Notes: a model not told the origin generated them from the sequence alone. 64,000 nucleotides of DNA from Lethocerus indicus (GCA_019843655.1 JACDQD010000007.1:27804816-27868815); one strand, 5' to 3'; positions 27,585 through 40,629 are shown, counted from the stretch's first letter. Numbers and translations are program-made.

Positions 27585-28440
27585 ACACCATATTCTAACA
27601 AACGCACAGTTTAATAACTGAATATATTTTTATATAATATTCCCCCGTATTCGTTTCGACAGAGCTTCAACCGTCCACGCCATTAACGAAGCTCGGTTGA
27701 ATTTGACTTTAATCCAAGTCAAAATTCATACATTGTATGTACTGCAATAACAAGTGATTATGTTTAATATCGCCACTAAATGTCAAGATTATTATACTCT
27801 ATTTATTTTTCAGAAATTCGGGGAAGCGTATTACTTTTTCTATGTTATCGATTAACGCGTATTTTCCTATCGCAATTCCACCCGCCCCTTCCTCCCCCGT
27901 TAGTGCCTGATTTTTCAGCGTTTTCATCGTGAAATAAACGCGAAAATTACGGAAAATTGTATATAAATAATCTGTCAATCAGCGAATTTCAACCCATTTC
28001 GTTTATATTAGCGTTTAAGTTTTCGTCCTATTATCCTATCGTATCCAATCCACTATGTTCGTATTCGATTTATATTTTTATACACGATTTCGTATCCCCG
28101 GTTGTGTTGGAGGCGTCGCTTACGCTTCCGGTCGGGGAAAATAGCGGTTTTCAAAAAGCCGCCGATCCATCCCCGTGTTATTATTATTTTTTTTTTTAGT
28201 GTAACTAATACTGTGTATATTTTACTTTTGTGATGGTAGTTAAATTATAATATTTATTTGTAACCTATACAGAGCTTGGTAAAAAAAAATTCGATAATTC
28301 GGTTCGAAGCCCGCCTCCAGTTTTACCCCGGCGTATAGAGAGGATTGTAACATAATTTTTGGTTAATACTATTTATTGTTAAGAAGAAACACTTTGTACA
28401 CTTTGTAATTATCGAATAAATACATTTTAAACAGTTATAA
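27585..28440 (+). other. Probable 3' UTR of the Pax3/7 gene
   Basis: This is AT-rich sequence after the stop codon with no supported coding frame. AATAAA hexamers occur at 27933-27938 and 28415-28420. The second is followed within about 25 bases by a T-rich run starting near 28445, the usual arrangement of a polyadenylation site. The UTR extent is inferred from these signals only. Confidence 0.4.
28415..28420 (+). promoter_or_regulatory. Candidate polyadenylation signal AATAAA
   Basis: A canonical hexamer with a T-rich downstream element begins about 25 bases later. An alternative hexamer lies at 27933-27938. Which one is used cannot be told from sequence. Confidence 0.4.
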
Positions 28441-28627
28441 GCATTTTTTTTTTCCGTGCCCGATACCGATTCCTTAAATTCCCGTCAAAGAATTCTATTA
28501 TTTATAGGCGATTTTCATCGTCATTACTCTAAATAAATGGCGGCCAATAAAGAAAATGTCCTCCGGTATGTTGTAGTATGTTGCACGCGTGAAGTCTGGT
28601 CGCGTGAATTATGAATTTTTTTTATAA

Positions 28628-29010
28628 AGGGTGTCCCAAAATTAACGCAAGATTTGAATTTGCCGATCCTGAACAATATTTTAAAAATAATGAAAGTTCG
28701 GCAGCCGCAGTCGGAATAGTGATTTAACTTCGTAGGATCAACTGGTGATGCTAAATACACTTTTCGTCCAAAAACAAACCGTTCAAATGTCAATATCTAA
28801 GCGGTGCCTGAGAGTGTTCGTGAACAACGACAAGTGGGTAAGGATTTTTCCAATAGAATCATTTCCAGCGAGCATTTTCACCTCGATGGCGATGACTCCA
28901 CTTGTACTTACCCTAAACTATCGGCTGTCAAACGGTGTTTTTTTTTTTTTTTAATAGGGTTGACGACTTTACTGCAAATTCAAATCTCGCGTTAATTTTG
29001 CGACAGCCTT
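28628..29010. mobile_element. Family A TIR element, copy 2 (longest, about 380 bp)
   Basis: GGTGTCCCAAAATTAACGCA at the left and TCTCGCGTTAATTTTGCGAC at the right. The interior is longer than in copies 1 and 3 and shares TATCGGCTGTCAAACGG near the right end. It lies just past the Pax3/7 polyadenylation signal. Confidence 0.72.
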
Positions 29011-29439
29011 CATTATTAGATTTGGACACTGTTTTAAAGCATCTCGGAATTCTATAAAGGTTGCCCCAGTTTGACTATTCGCAACGCGGAAGCCATTTCG
29101 AGAGACTCCGTCGTTGGACGTAGTGAAAGTGAAATCGATTCACTCCGATGATGACTCGTCTTAAAGTATAAAAGTCATCGGAATCGCATTCAGAATTGGC
29201 CCGACGGGCGAAACTAATTGGCGTTGGGGGGGACTTGAAATAAGTGAGACATCGGTAAGTGGCCGTAGGCCGTATCGACGGTGGCCAATTACCGGATGGC
29301 CAAAGACCTTGCGGCTCTGAAGACGTACCGCCGTACGGCCTTGCTGTACCGGTAAAAGTAAAGGTCAGAATTGATTCTATCGAAGAAACGATACCATCCG
29401 AAAATATATCGTCCAATAAATAACTCAAGAGAACTTAGA

Positions 29440-29580
29440 ATTGGACAACAAACTTGAAAGTGTGGGGTTCATCCAGTAATTGGAACTTCGATTCCAAGTC
29501 CTTCCAAATATCCTCAACGCTCCAGCGGTATGTTTCCAATCGTACAATTCACGATGAAGAGAATTTGGCTGCCGGCGTCT
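29440..29580 (+). mobile_element. Jockey-type relic, short fragment
   Basis: KVWGSSSNWNFDSKSFQISS then TLQRYVSNRTIHDE aligns with the LWGSASN, FQSKVLR and NAPRYVSNRTIHHD of the other relics. Confidence 0.65.
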
Positions 29581-30174
29581 TATGGAGAAAACATCCGCCG
29601 TTGCCCGACATTTTTCGCGGTTATATGAAATCATTTGGAATAGATTTTACGTGTGCGTATTTAGAACTGTCTAAAAAAGTAAAATAAAAGTATTCTTTTA
29701 AACTGACACAAATATGTGACGCTGGCCTAGAGGTAAAAACTGAACGCTGTAGCCCACGTGTCGCATATATGCGTCGCATTAAATTAGAAGAAATTGATTA
29801 TAAGACAAAAAAATATAAATACAATTTATCGATACGAAATTCATATTATTTTACGAAAATTCATTTTGTCGAGATATATGTTTCTGTTAAAAAATATTGA
29901 ATGTAATAATAATTTTTATTGCTCGCTTATATCTAGCTACTTACGCAACAATTTTAATAATTTTGCTTCGCAAAATCTTTTCCTTTTTAAATTGAACTTA
30001 TTGCCCGTTAATTTCACTAACCCTACTAAAACGACCTGTTATAAAGGCTCTAAATAGTCTAATGAGCAGACCGAGTACAGACTTCGTACATTTTACAGTT
30101 TTAGAATTTAACAATTTTGTTCAATACTCGACATGTTCAAATATGCCTTTGTAAATTGTGCAAAAATAACGAGT

Positions 30175-30290
30175 TAAATTCCCGATTCCTCAAGTTCCAA
30201 TCCAGCCTTATTCGTACGTAACCCATGTATTATATACGACAAGGGCGGCTTAAACGCCACTTGGCCAGAGACTGTTGAACGGTTTTTTGT
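30175..30290 (+). mobile_element. Jockey-type relic, 3' fragment
   Basis: CGATTCCTCAAGTTCCAA and GGCGGCTTAAACGCCACTTG parallel the 3' part of the relic at about 26975-27060. Confidence 0.5.
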
Positions 30291-30959
30291 TGTCTAGAAA
30301 GTCAAAAAGTGCTGGACCATTTTCTCCTCTTAATTATCCTGTTCCGCTCTCAATACTGCGTAATTTTTCATTCCGAATCGATTCCTGGCGAAGCTCTCAA
30401 CCCTGGTGAGATATTCGATCTGTGGGGGGTAAAGAAACCCACCCTTAGAATCGCCCTAGCGCTACCCTAATAACTTCGCCGAAGAGGGTTCCTACACCCG
30501 GTGCTGTCACTGTTCTGGACACAGTTGTACGGAAATAAAATTATGAGGAAATCAAAAGTAGCCGGTTTAAAATGTTGAATACCGGTCTCAACGAATGATA
30601 TATACCTCGAATCCCCCCCCTCCGTATACCTTCGCTGTTTAAACATCGGACCGGCGGTGATTATTTAGCGGTTTTATAGCGACACCGCACGTACCACCCG
30701 CGTACCAAAAACGAGGAGAGAAGAGCGTTCGTGCGGTCTACCGCAAAGCGGCCCCGACATTAATCCCGCTTAATTGCGGCGCCTCCTATTTAAAAGTCTT
30801 CCCGAGGGACTTAGGGATTTAACGCCGAGGGAGGTCGGCCGGGGAATGGGAAATAATCGGAGGCTGCGGACGATTCCAGAAAGAGGTACCCTGAAGACTT
30901 CTTTCGTGCGGAAACATTTGATTTGATATTATCTCGCAACGGTCAAAAATACTGGGGCA

Positions 30960-31175
30960 AATAACGTCTCCGACCTCACCCCACACTCCTCAAAGACCTC
31001 AAAGTCCGTACAGAGAGAATATACCGAATTCCAATCAAGAATCATCCTAATCCAATCGTCCAAACTCTACTATCCTCCGAACGTTCCCTACAGACGCCTG
31101 AGAAAGAAGTTACCACGCGACCTAAATGGCATCAATGTTGCCTATTGTATTTTTTCACGGTTGCGACAATAAAAG
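30960..31175 (+). mobile_element. Jockey-type relic, 3' fragment
   Basis: The frame reads EYTEFQSRIILIQSSKLYYP then RRLRKKLPRDLNG, resembling the Jockey C-terminal RRLKRRRPLDL region. The following TTTTTTCACGGTTGCGACAA resembles sequence after the relic at 26580-26600. Confidence 0.45.
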
Positions 31176-31924
31176 AGAGACGGAGAGAAAATATTATCCT
31201 GGTTGAGACTGTCATCCCAGTATCCACAGAATGCTCAATAGATCGATTGCTGTAGTCAAAGCGTAGTCAAAGATCCACATCTTTGTGAACGTACAAAGAA
31301 ACTGAAAGTACCCTCGGTAAAACTGTAAAACTCAAAAATCATATATTTGCTGCATATACGAGCTGCAAAAAATCTCCTAGTCGAAATTCTAGAAATAAAA
31401 AAACAATGTATAATTCCTAACGACAGTTGTTGGTACCGTATTCAGTTCAACGATATTGTCTGAAATTTGGCAAAAAATTAATAAAAAAACCTTTTTTCCG
31501 ACCGAATCTTGCAAAATATTTTTAAATACAATAATCCTCGAGGTGGAATACCAAATCGGTGTTGAGGTATCGAAATAGAAATAAGCGTGTAAAAGAGGAC
31601 CTTGGCTAAGGTCTCCCCCATAACCCCGGGACAGAAACCTTGACAGGCCCCGACCGATTAGAATAAGATCCTGTCGAAAATAGTTGATAACATTTAAATA
31701 CGAAGGACGCAGCAAAAGTTGAAGTATAAGAGTAGAAAAGGGTTTGAGATTAACTGATAGTAGCTGACTGAGTATAAAGCCTTAGATTTAAGTTCACGCT
31801 TTGTTGTTTCTTACTTTGCTCTAGATATCAGTGGTTTATGATAATAATGAAGTTTCATTATTGATAGTTTCAAACATATCCAATTTTTTAATAAATGTTT
31901 TTTAAAATTAAAAGAAATACATTG

Positions 31925-32180
31925 TTTAACATACCTCTTCTGTGGTCTACCGTAGATTTCGCGCGTTTCTGTCTCCTCTCGCCGGTCTTTCGCCAGACCG
32001 GTTTCGGCCGCTCGCCATCTTCAGTAGGGCGGTGTCAGTCTCACAGTACAAGTGACGGTGACACAGTGCAGTCAGGATGCCCCCCGAAAAACATCCAAAG
32101 TGCCAAAAGTGACACCAACACCGCTACTGAAGATGGCGAGCCGTAACCGGTCTAGCGTAAGACCATACCAGCGAGAGTTT
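31925..32180. mobile_element. Foldback family C copy with both arms
   Basis: The outer end TTTAACATACC, then TACCGTAGATTTCGCGCG, GCCAGACCGGTTTCGGCCGC, GTACAAGTGACGGTGACACA and CCGAAAAACATCCAAAGTGC, then GCTACTGAAGATGGCGAGCC. Confidence 0.78.
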
Positions 32181-33009
32181 TGCAAGATTAATGCTGACAT
32201 TAATGTTGCTTCCTAAGGCCTGACGATGATAATAATAAGATGACGATGACGAATAATAGAAATAAGGCTACATTTGTGAGATTCTTAGTTTTTATTTTCT
32301 GTTAGTATTTTAGTGTTTTTAATAAAAATGTTTATTAAATGTGACAGAAAAAATATACTTTTGAGTAGATGACATTTACGTTCGACTAGCACTAGTAACG
32401 AGACTTTAAGATCTGTATGCAGGTGCTTTGGGATATTTTCCTTAATATTTTCGACTGTAAAGTATTGGCCGGGCTTATTGTTCAGACTTAATTTCCATTG
32501 TCCAGTAACGTCTAGGTGGTAGTTCGTAGGGGACTTTTCACGAAATGAAAAGGCAGTTGGCTAATGAAAAGCAGTGCGATTCGAAGGAGAGCGACCTGTT
32601 TTCGAACTGAGGACTGTGCTCCCAGAGTCGTTACAACGACTGCCGGTCTTTGGGATGTGCTTAATCTGCTTTCTGCCGACCGGGAGTAGTTCAAAGGGGC
32701 GCGTGTTCGGCGCGCGCGGTCTTTTCCAAAGGGCCCTCTCCTCCCCCCCATCCACTCGACCGCCCTTTGAGCCCTTTCAGCCGACGGTACGTGACTCATA
32801 CCGCGCTTCACGGTATGAGCCCGAAGTCCACACGGAATCGGCGCGTCGGAGTTCACGCTCCGGAGGAAATTTTCGGACGAAGGCTCGGGCCGTTGGAATG
32901 AAGCCCGTCTAACTCTTAACAGGAAGAAAATTAAAGTAAGAAACGAAATGCTTTCTTAGTAAGAAATTAGTTGATAAAGTACGCAAAAAGTACATGGCGA
33001 AGAGCACGG

Positions 33010-33612
33010 TAAAGTACGGTTTTAATTTGAGCGATACGGTTCCGTATTCAGCCTGTAGTGAAAGTGTCGTCAGCATTTCTTTAAAAATTAAAAAAAAAAT
33101 TGTTATCCCATTATTTTTGTACAATAATACTCAACCTTATAAGTACAGGGTGTATGACTTCGTTTGTTGTATCGCTCGTGATTTTAAATGGACGGAAAAT
33201 AATTCAGAGTGTTGTATTAATGACAAATGTCAGCCAGAAAAGGAAATGGACCGTAAATAGCTGATGGCGAATTGAGGAAGAAGGACCAAATCGGGGGGAG
33301 CAAAAAGGATCTGTGTGAATCGAAAACATACTGTTAATCTGAGCGATATGGTTTCATATTCAGCCATCAAAAAAATTTTTTTTATCCTATTATTTTTGTA
33401 CACTCGACCTTATAATTTATAAGTACAAAGGGTGTATGATAAATCGACTTTTGTTTGTATCGCTCTTGACACTTTTTGACTCGATAACACTTTAGATGGA
33501 CAGAAAATAATTTAGAGTGACGGTAAATGGGAATGAATTTTCGCAAATGTTAGCCAGCGCGAAAAGGATCTGTGAAGGGATTGTGTGAATCGAAAATATA
33601 CTGTTAATTTCT
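33010..33612 (+). repeat. Two-copy tandem duplication, about 320-bp unit
   Basis: GAGCGATACGGTTCCGTATT recurs as GAGCGATATGGTTTCATATT. TTATTTTTGTACA, AGGGTGTATGA, ATGGACGGAAAATAATTCAG and AAAAGGATCTGTG recur in the same order. Confidence 0.7.
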
Positions 33613-34849
33613 TCCAATCCAAAACAAACAGTATTGTAGACAATAGATTATATTGTATGAAATGGAACGAAAATTCGCGGGGACTTAGGACGAGTCCAAC
33701 GTGAAGTGGGATAAATTAGTTGGGAATTTACGGTCGTTAACTTTCACTCTTTCGCTGTGTTCTCTCCCAGGATTTTTGAAATTCCGGACGGGCGAAAAAT
33801 CGCCGGGAAAGAAGGAAACGCCGGCGAAACAGAAGAGGGAAACGGAATGAGAGGACGGAAGGGGGAGAGAAAATTAAAAAAACAAAAATACGAGGAAAAA
33901 AAATCCGTGTTCCCATTCCGGATTGGTGTTGTCGACGCCTCAGCGGTTCAAAATCAAAGGGGCCGCCGCCACAACCTCCACCAGCCGGGGGGTGGGAAGG
34001 AGGAGGGTGCGGGGGGGCCTATTATGGTAATTACAATCGACATATAACCTCAATGCTGGAGTAGGAGGAGGCGGAGGAGGAGGAGGAGGAGGAGGAGAGT
34101 GAGAGGGACGGAGGGAACGGGGAGTACAGGGAGAAATGAGAAAAGAACTCGGGAGGTGGGTGAACGGAGAAGGGGATGGAGGGGGGGGGGTGGAACCTGC
34201 TTTGTGGTCGGTGCTATCACCATCGGTAATTTATACGTACGGCATTCGAAAAGGTGCGTGCGCGTCCGGGGATGAGGGGGTCGGTGGGTGCCCGCACAAC
34301 TGGGATACATGAATATTAATATTATGCCGGACTGAGGTGGAAGCGCGAGCGAGCTCGTCCCGAGAAAATGAGAGAATCCCGGAGGAGGAGGAGGAGGAGG
34401 AGGAGGCAGAGAGAGAGAGAGAGAGGGAAGGAGCAGCGGCGGGAGAGAAAAAGGAGAAGGAGGAGGCATTTGCAATTATCACTGAAAAATGAATTATGGA
34501 AGCTATTTATAAGTGGGGACGGACACTATATTAACCCCGGTGTACCGGTTCTGCCCCGTACCGCGGTAGGATCGATTTTTCAATTCCGCCGTTTTTAACA
34601 GTTTTCAAAAGGTTTTCATTAATATCACCCGTACGACGGCGATTTCTAAGATCGGTCGCCAGCCCTAATGCGTACGTACCGAGATCCGGGCGTAATAGCC
34701 GATGTTGAGGACTCCGAGAAATAATTTCATCGTACGACAATTTCTCTACGGCGAAGAATCCGGAATTTCGGCCTTTTAGCAGGCTGAAATACTGCAAGTT
34801 ATAAACGTGAAATCGCGTTCAACAATCGTTTAAATAGACGTACATTTAT

Positions 34850-35374
34850 ATATCGGGTCGGCAACTAAGTCATTGCGGGTTTCGTCCAATACCCTCCCCC
34901 TCCGTTACCCATCCATTATCCTCCCCTTAAACGAAACCGGCCCACAGAGATCTTCCCAGTCCAGAATAACAAGTCAGAACGTATAAGATTGTTGATTGTA
35001 CAGTAAAAAAAAAAGATTAAAAATAATAAAACAGATAGATCGGTATACGCCGCGTAATATGCGGATCGTGGCCGGTTAATTTCGTAACATTTCGAACGTG
35101 AGACCGGAACAAAACACACGGGATTTTAATGCGCGCCGACAATTTTCGATACGCGCGAAGGGAATTCATATAAAGGGCCGGCAACTAAGTCATTGCGGGT
35201 GTATTTTTACGCACGTTTACTGCATCTTCAAACCTATATAGAGTATATACTGAAATGTTTTATTACAACGCGCCGACCAATAGTCGGGCCCACCAAAAAA
35301 TGCAGGGCCCTTAAGGGTGCAGACGACCGAAGATGGAGAAGAATCCGCAATTATTTAGTTGCCAACCCGATATA
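34850..35374. mobile_element. Mariner-type element(s) with repeated ends
   Basis: TCGGCAACTAAGTCATTGCG occurs at 34858 and CCGGCAACTAAGTCATTGCG at 35178. The inverse end CCGCAATTATTTAGTTGCC lies at 35345-35363. The inner pair (35168-35374) looks like one short element, with a third end in the same orientation upstream. Confidence 0.6.
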
Positions 35375-36455
35375 TTTATCCGTATACCCCGGATACTTCC
35401 TGTTACGTCGGTAATGGGGAGGAAATAATGAAAGCCGTTAACGGGGGCAGTATTGAGAGCGGAATTTATAAAAAAGACACTCCTGACGGGCTTCTCGTTA
35501 TAGTCAGTAGCGTAATACGATATAATAATGCCGATATCAAATATTTCAAATCGGTTAATTAATTGTTCCGATAGGACGGGGTCGAAAGTCAAAGAGCAAA
35601 AAAAAAAGATCTTTTCAGTCGACTCAGAGTCTGATGCAACCGGCCGACGCATAGCCCGAGTCATGATCTCTCTCTCACTCAATTTAGGTTGCGCAAAAAT
35701 TGAAAAACAGAAAAAGAAAAAAAATTCTCTGAAAAGTGTTACGCCCACGCCCCGCGTCATATCTACAGGCCCGTATCATCTCGCTAAAAAGTGTTTTTAG
35801 CTCACCAAACCTTGGCCCTCGGTCGGGTCACAGCGAACTTACAAAAGCTCAAGAGGAAATTAGGGTCATAAAACTGTTTTTTTTTGGTTTTACAGGTAAG
35901 TCTATTAGATATTCGCTCGATACAGTTGTAGCGCGGCGATTGATTTTCGCGTACACTTGGGCCTAACGGGGAACAGTTATTTGGAAAATAATTAGGCGTT
36001 TTCTTAGGAGCGTCTTCCTACCTGAATTCCACGGGTCAACGGCCCGTTGAAGACGCGCTTCTTCTTCTTCTTCTTCTTCTTGTTTTACAAGACGAATGCA
36101 AACCCGAATCGATCTTTACAGGCGGTTCAATTGCGTTCAACCGGCGCCCGAAAAGTTTTTCCCGTTTTCCTTTTTTTTTCTCTCTCCCGTTCCCCGATTT
36201 GCATCCAACGCGCAGTGAGGTTTAGGTTCTCAAGTATTATATTATGTTAAAGAGCGAGAGCGGGCCAAAGGCGGGCGGGCCCTTTGATGTGCCGAGAAAC
36301 CGGCGCACCGCCCGAAACCGATTACGGTTCCTGCAGGGCCGAAAATCGTAGAAATATTCTGTTGTATTGCGCCCCCGGGAAAACTGGAAACATTTTCCAG
36401 GAGAATTTTAATTATTCGAACATCGAAACGTCGTTATTTCACCCGCTTCATTATA

Positions 36456-36673
36456 TATTAGGGTACCCAAGGGTAATCGACATTTTGACTTTGGAATTCA
36501 TTTCATTTCGCTAAAAAAGAAACTTTTTAAAGATTAAGAAAAATTATTAATCTACTATAACCAATATTATCGGCAACTCTCCGGCACTTTTCCGGACCGG
36601 CTGTGACGGCCGCGTACCTTAAGGCAAATTTTCGATTCCCCTCTTGAAGAACTCCTCAAGACCAAAATACACT
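36456..36673. mobile_element. Family B TIR element, copy 6, right end lost into a degenerate array
   Basis: The TA-flanked left TIR and interior are present as far as GAACTCCTCAAGACCAAAAT. The expected right TIR is missing and a short-unit array (family E) begins instead. Confidence 0.7.
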
Positions 36674-37040
36674 TGCAATGTGCATTTTTGCGGGCATATT
36701 GCGCCTGAAAACCGCATTTTGGGGCCGATTTCGGGCCTATAAACTGCATTTTTCGGGCTACTTTGCGCACAAAAGCGGCATTTTTGCGGCCACTGTGCGC
36801 CTAAAAAGCGCATTTTGGGGCTATTAGCCGTCTCAAAACCGGATTTTCGGGCCTAAAATCTGCATTTTTGGACCAATTTTGCGTAAAAAACAGCAGTTTT
36901 GTGCCTAAAACCGCATGTTATACCCTTTAGTGGTTTTAAATATACTTTTTCGAGCCGTTTTTCCATTGGTGATCGCATTTTAGACCTTTTCATGGGGTAA
37001 AAAGTGATTTTTCGGGCCGATTTAGCCCGGAAATATTTTC
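36674..37040 (+). repeat. Degenerate short-unit array (family E), copy 1
   Basis: Alternating AAAACCGCATTTT, GGGGCCGATTT and TGCGCCTAAAA modules recur every about 20-35 bases with many substitutions. It replaces the right end of a family B element. Confidence 0.75.
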
Positions 37041-37242
37041 ACACGCCTCGCATTTTTTCCGTCTCTGTCCCGTACTGTTTTAGCACCTGCCTAGTTTAAG
37101 ACCATCAAACGGCGATACTGATTAACTCTGCATACTCACAAAGACGAACGTGTTTGGCACTATTGTCATAAGTCAGTCGAAAAAAAAGGGGAAAAATGAT
37201 CAGAATTTCGGTAGCACTTTAAGCACTTGGATAGAGAGTTCG

Positions 37243-37447
37243 TATTAGGTGTACCCAAAAGTTATCAACAATTTGATAAGATGTATTTCGGTCTTGAGGA
37301 GTTCTTCAAGAGGGGAATCGAAAATTTGCCGGAAAAGTGGCCGGAGAGTTGTTGTGATAGTATCGGTGAATATACAGTAGATTAATAATTAAATAAATAA
37401 ATGAATTCCGTAGTCAATATGTTGATTACTTTTGGGTACCCCTAATA
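37243..37447. mobile_element. Family B TIR element, copy 7
   Basis: TA-flanked with intact TIRs (TTAGGTGTACCCAAAAG and CTTTTGGGTACCCCTAA). This is one of the best preserved copies. Confidence 0.8.
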
Positions 37448-38919
37448 TTACCCGTATTAGGAAATATCAACTATCATCGTCATGTCATGTGTATTTCGTT
37501 CCCATTACTGGCTGGTCCTTTAAACTTAAATTCTGAACTTATCTTGCACTCGTTATGCACTTTTTTCAGGATATGTTTTGCTCTCAACACTGCCCGTCCC
37601 GGTGTCCGCCATATTGTCCGGTACACAAAGGGTACAGGTACCGGGGCTTACCGAAAGCCGGCCGGTGGGAGCCGCGTACCTCCGGCGTGGCGGGTCTCAT
37701 TAGTCATTAGCGGGTTTGGAAAATAAAAAAAAATAAAAAAAAAAAAAAACCCCGGCGTTGCCCGTGTAGCCGCATGCATATTTAACGCGCGCCCTCACAA
37801 GAGGCTCTTGACCGATCGGAGGCCATTTGTCCACGGATCGAAGCCCAAATTCAATTAACCGGCCGCCGGTTATAAATTGGGCCCTATATCTCAAACGACC
37901 CCCAACCGACATACCATATACATAAATACCCTCTCCCCTTATCTATCCGTCTCCTTTCCTTTTACTCCTTCATTTCTTCACCTCCGCCGCTTCTCCCTTC
38001 TCCCCCCGACTCCCGAGTCCCCTTATGTGTCGGAACACGTTTCATACAGCGGCTTAAACATTATACGTCGAACCCTCCCTCAACCCCGGAATGGGACACG
38101 GGAGCGGAGGTTTCGGGCGACCGGAGGACTTACGGAATCTAAAAAAACTGGGATGAAGTGGCGTAGCACGGTATTAGTTTCTTCCTAACTTGTATTTTCT
38201 GATTTTTTTGATATGTTGAGATCGTGGAGAAGAGTGCGATCGGAAACACAATCTCCGGATGCGAGCACAGTTAGACGTCTTGGAGGATAACCAATTCGTG
38301 AAAATTCTAATCTAATGTCATAATTTTTTGGTATTCATAAAATTTCACATCTGAGTGAGAGTTTGTGTGAGAGACAGTCCCCAGAGTGGGCAGTAATTGA
38401 GAGCAGAACTCTCGCAAATCAAATGTCAAATTTGAGAGAGGAGAATCGAATGAAGGAAAAATTTAAAAGTTCCCTTCAAGTCTTGGACATTGGAATCCCA
38501 CCATTTCACTAATTACTCCGACATTGAACAAGTGCAAAGTCAGTCAAGTGTCTCTTTATCTCTCTCTCTCTCTCTCTGGAAGTGACAACATCCGCTGTTG
38601 TACCAATCTTCCGCAGAAGAATCTTCTTCCGGGGCTCGCAACTCCGCCCCCCCAAAAATTGGGGTTTAAAAAAAAAAAAAAATTCTAATAAATCGCTAAA
38701 GTTCCCATAAAGGTATAATTCTAAGTTGTCTAATTGGCGTTTTATTATTCGCGTCTGTAGGAGGTTCGGCGGTAGAAAGCCGAGGCGCGATGCTGCGGGG
38801 GAGGAAAATGTAGGAGAATGTGGAAGAGAGCCGGGGGGGCCTCGGGCCCGTAATTAAGGTTGGTACGTGACACTATGCCCACACCCCATGGGGGATCATC
38901 ATAGCTCAAGGGGGAAAAC

Positions 38920-38921
<2 letters not shown>

Positions 38922-38963
<42 letters not shown>

Positions 38964-38990
38964 GGGAGAGAGAGGGAGAGTCGGCGGTTA
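38922..38990 (+). repeat. GA microsatellite
   Basis: GA dinucleotides interrupted by GGGAGA units. Confidence 0.9.
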
Positions 38991-39048
38991 GCGGAAAAAC
39001 GGATGGGGACCGCGACGACGTACAGGAAGTGGAAACCTCGTCCCGGTC

Positions 39049-39385
39049 TATGAACGGAGAGAATGAAATATAAGCAAAACCGGGATATTTTATGACTCGA
39101 TCGACTGGAGGAACATAATATCTTGAGGAAGGTTCCAGGGATTTTCGATTGGAATCTCTGGATGCGAATAACGTCAGTTGAAAACTAAAAATCACTTACA
39201 TCAATTATATCACGAAAGTACCTGGCAAACCACTGTTATAACTATTATTATAACCAACAATAATAGAGCAATAATTATAAGGAAGCAATGATAATGTCGT
39301 ACTTTTCTCCCCTCCAAATCTTCTATTTTAGCGTGGAGGTTTTTTCTTATTTTTTTCTTATACAGGGTGTCCCGAAATTAACGCA
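39049..39385 (-). repeat. Inverted duplicate, left member (contains Jockey fragment and family A end)
   Basis: Sequence from TATGAACGGAGAGAATGAAA to the family A TIR is nearly the reverse complement of 50018-50377. Read on the minus strand it encodes VIRIQRFQSKIPGTFLKIL, a Jockey remnant. Confidence 0.75.
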
Positions 39386-39570
39386 AGATTTGAATTTGCC
39401 ACCATTCTTACAGTAAAGGAGATAAACCCTATTAAAAAAACCATTTGACGGCCTATAGTGGAGCGTTACACGATAGAACAACTTGTTTTCATTTTTGAAC
39501 AATATTTCAAAAATAATCAAAGTTTGGCACCCACAGTTCGATTTAAATCTTGCGTTAATTTTGGGACTTT

Positions 39571-39571
<1 letters not shown>
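39364..39571. mobile_element. Family A TIR element, copy 3
   Basis: GGGTGTCCCGAAATTAACGC at the left and AATCTTGCGTTAATTTTGGG at the right. A (TA)n microsatellite abuts the right end. Confidence 0.75.

Positions 39572-39622
<51 letters not shown>
39572..39622. repeat. TA microsatellite
   Basis: Uninterrupted TA run next to the right end of a family A element. Confidence 0.9.
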
Positions 39623-39626
<4 letters not shown>

Positions 39627-39749
39627 GGTTCTACCCTCAATTTCTAGTTGTACATAACAAGTATTCCGGACATGGATTTTTTCCGAATTTTGAAAATTTT
39701 TCAAAAACAGCACCTACTGGTGAATAGTGAATAGTGAATTTGCAGTATC

Positions 39750-39752
<3 letters not shown>

Positions 39753-39805
<53 letters not shown>
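39753..39805. repeat. TA microsatellite
   Basis: A second TA run about 130 bases after the first. Confidence 0.9.
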
Positions 39806-39808
<3 letters not shown>

Positions 39809-40629
39809 CCTCCTCATTCAAATCTGTCCCATGAATCCCGAAAATGCACGTCAAGCGGCGGAATCTCATAGTGTCATCTCGTCGCTCTGTCACCAGATAT
39901 AGTTATAAAATTTTAGTTACAGTTAGTGACACAAAAATAAATTGTAAAAGAGTGAAAAATTCGTGCGGTATCAATTTTTTTTTTATTTCGAATATTGTGG
40001 TTGGACATCACCTGTTTGTATATTAGTCGAAGGTGGGGGGGGTGGTGGTGGCTGTAATTAGGGTGTACCGTTATAGACCGAGGTGGGGCCAATTTCGTGT
40101 TTATTTTCTTCAAACTGAGACCGCCATTAAAGATGGAAATTACCCCACCAACCCCCACCCCGCCACCCCCGCCCCCGTCGGCGTTAAACAATCGATAGCC
40201 GGCCAAGTTCTGTTATTAGAGGCGGAAGAGTTTCTAATAGAAACCTTCTACTGCCGGCCGGAATTACACCGGATTTATTATGTCGTTGGCACGTTAGAGT
40301 CGGCCGACGAAGGTAGGCCCCTCCTGAAGAAAAATAAAACAACGGGTGGGGGTTGGAGGGGCTAATTATTATTGCGGGGGGCCCCTCCTAATTGAGCTCT
40401 TAGCGTCAATCTGGGTACGAAACAATTTTGAAACGATCGGGCGCCATTAGCGGCGTCATTATCCTCGGGCCGAGTTCAAAGAAGTGCAAACTTAGCCAAG
40501 TCCTCCCGCTTGATATTACATTTATTAAATCAACAGACAGCAACCAGGCAGCAAGTTCTTGTAAATCGGGCAGCTACGGTACACATTACGTAGAAAAGTG
40601 TGGGGTAAAATTGTAGATAGACGATAAAA

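Noticed and set aside
28295..28320. GGTTCGAAGCCC as a possible tRNA B box
   Set aside because: No matching A box or cloverleaf arms upstream. No tRNA supported anywhere in the window by eye.
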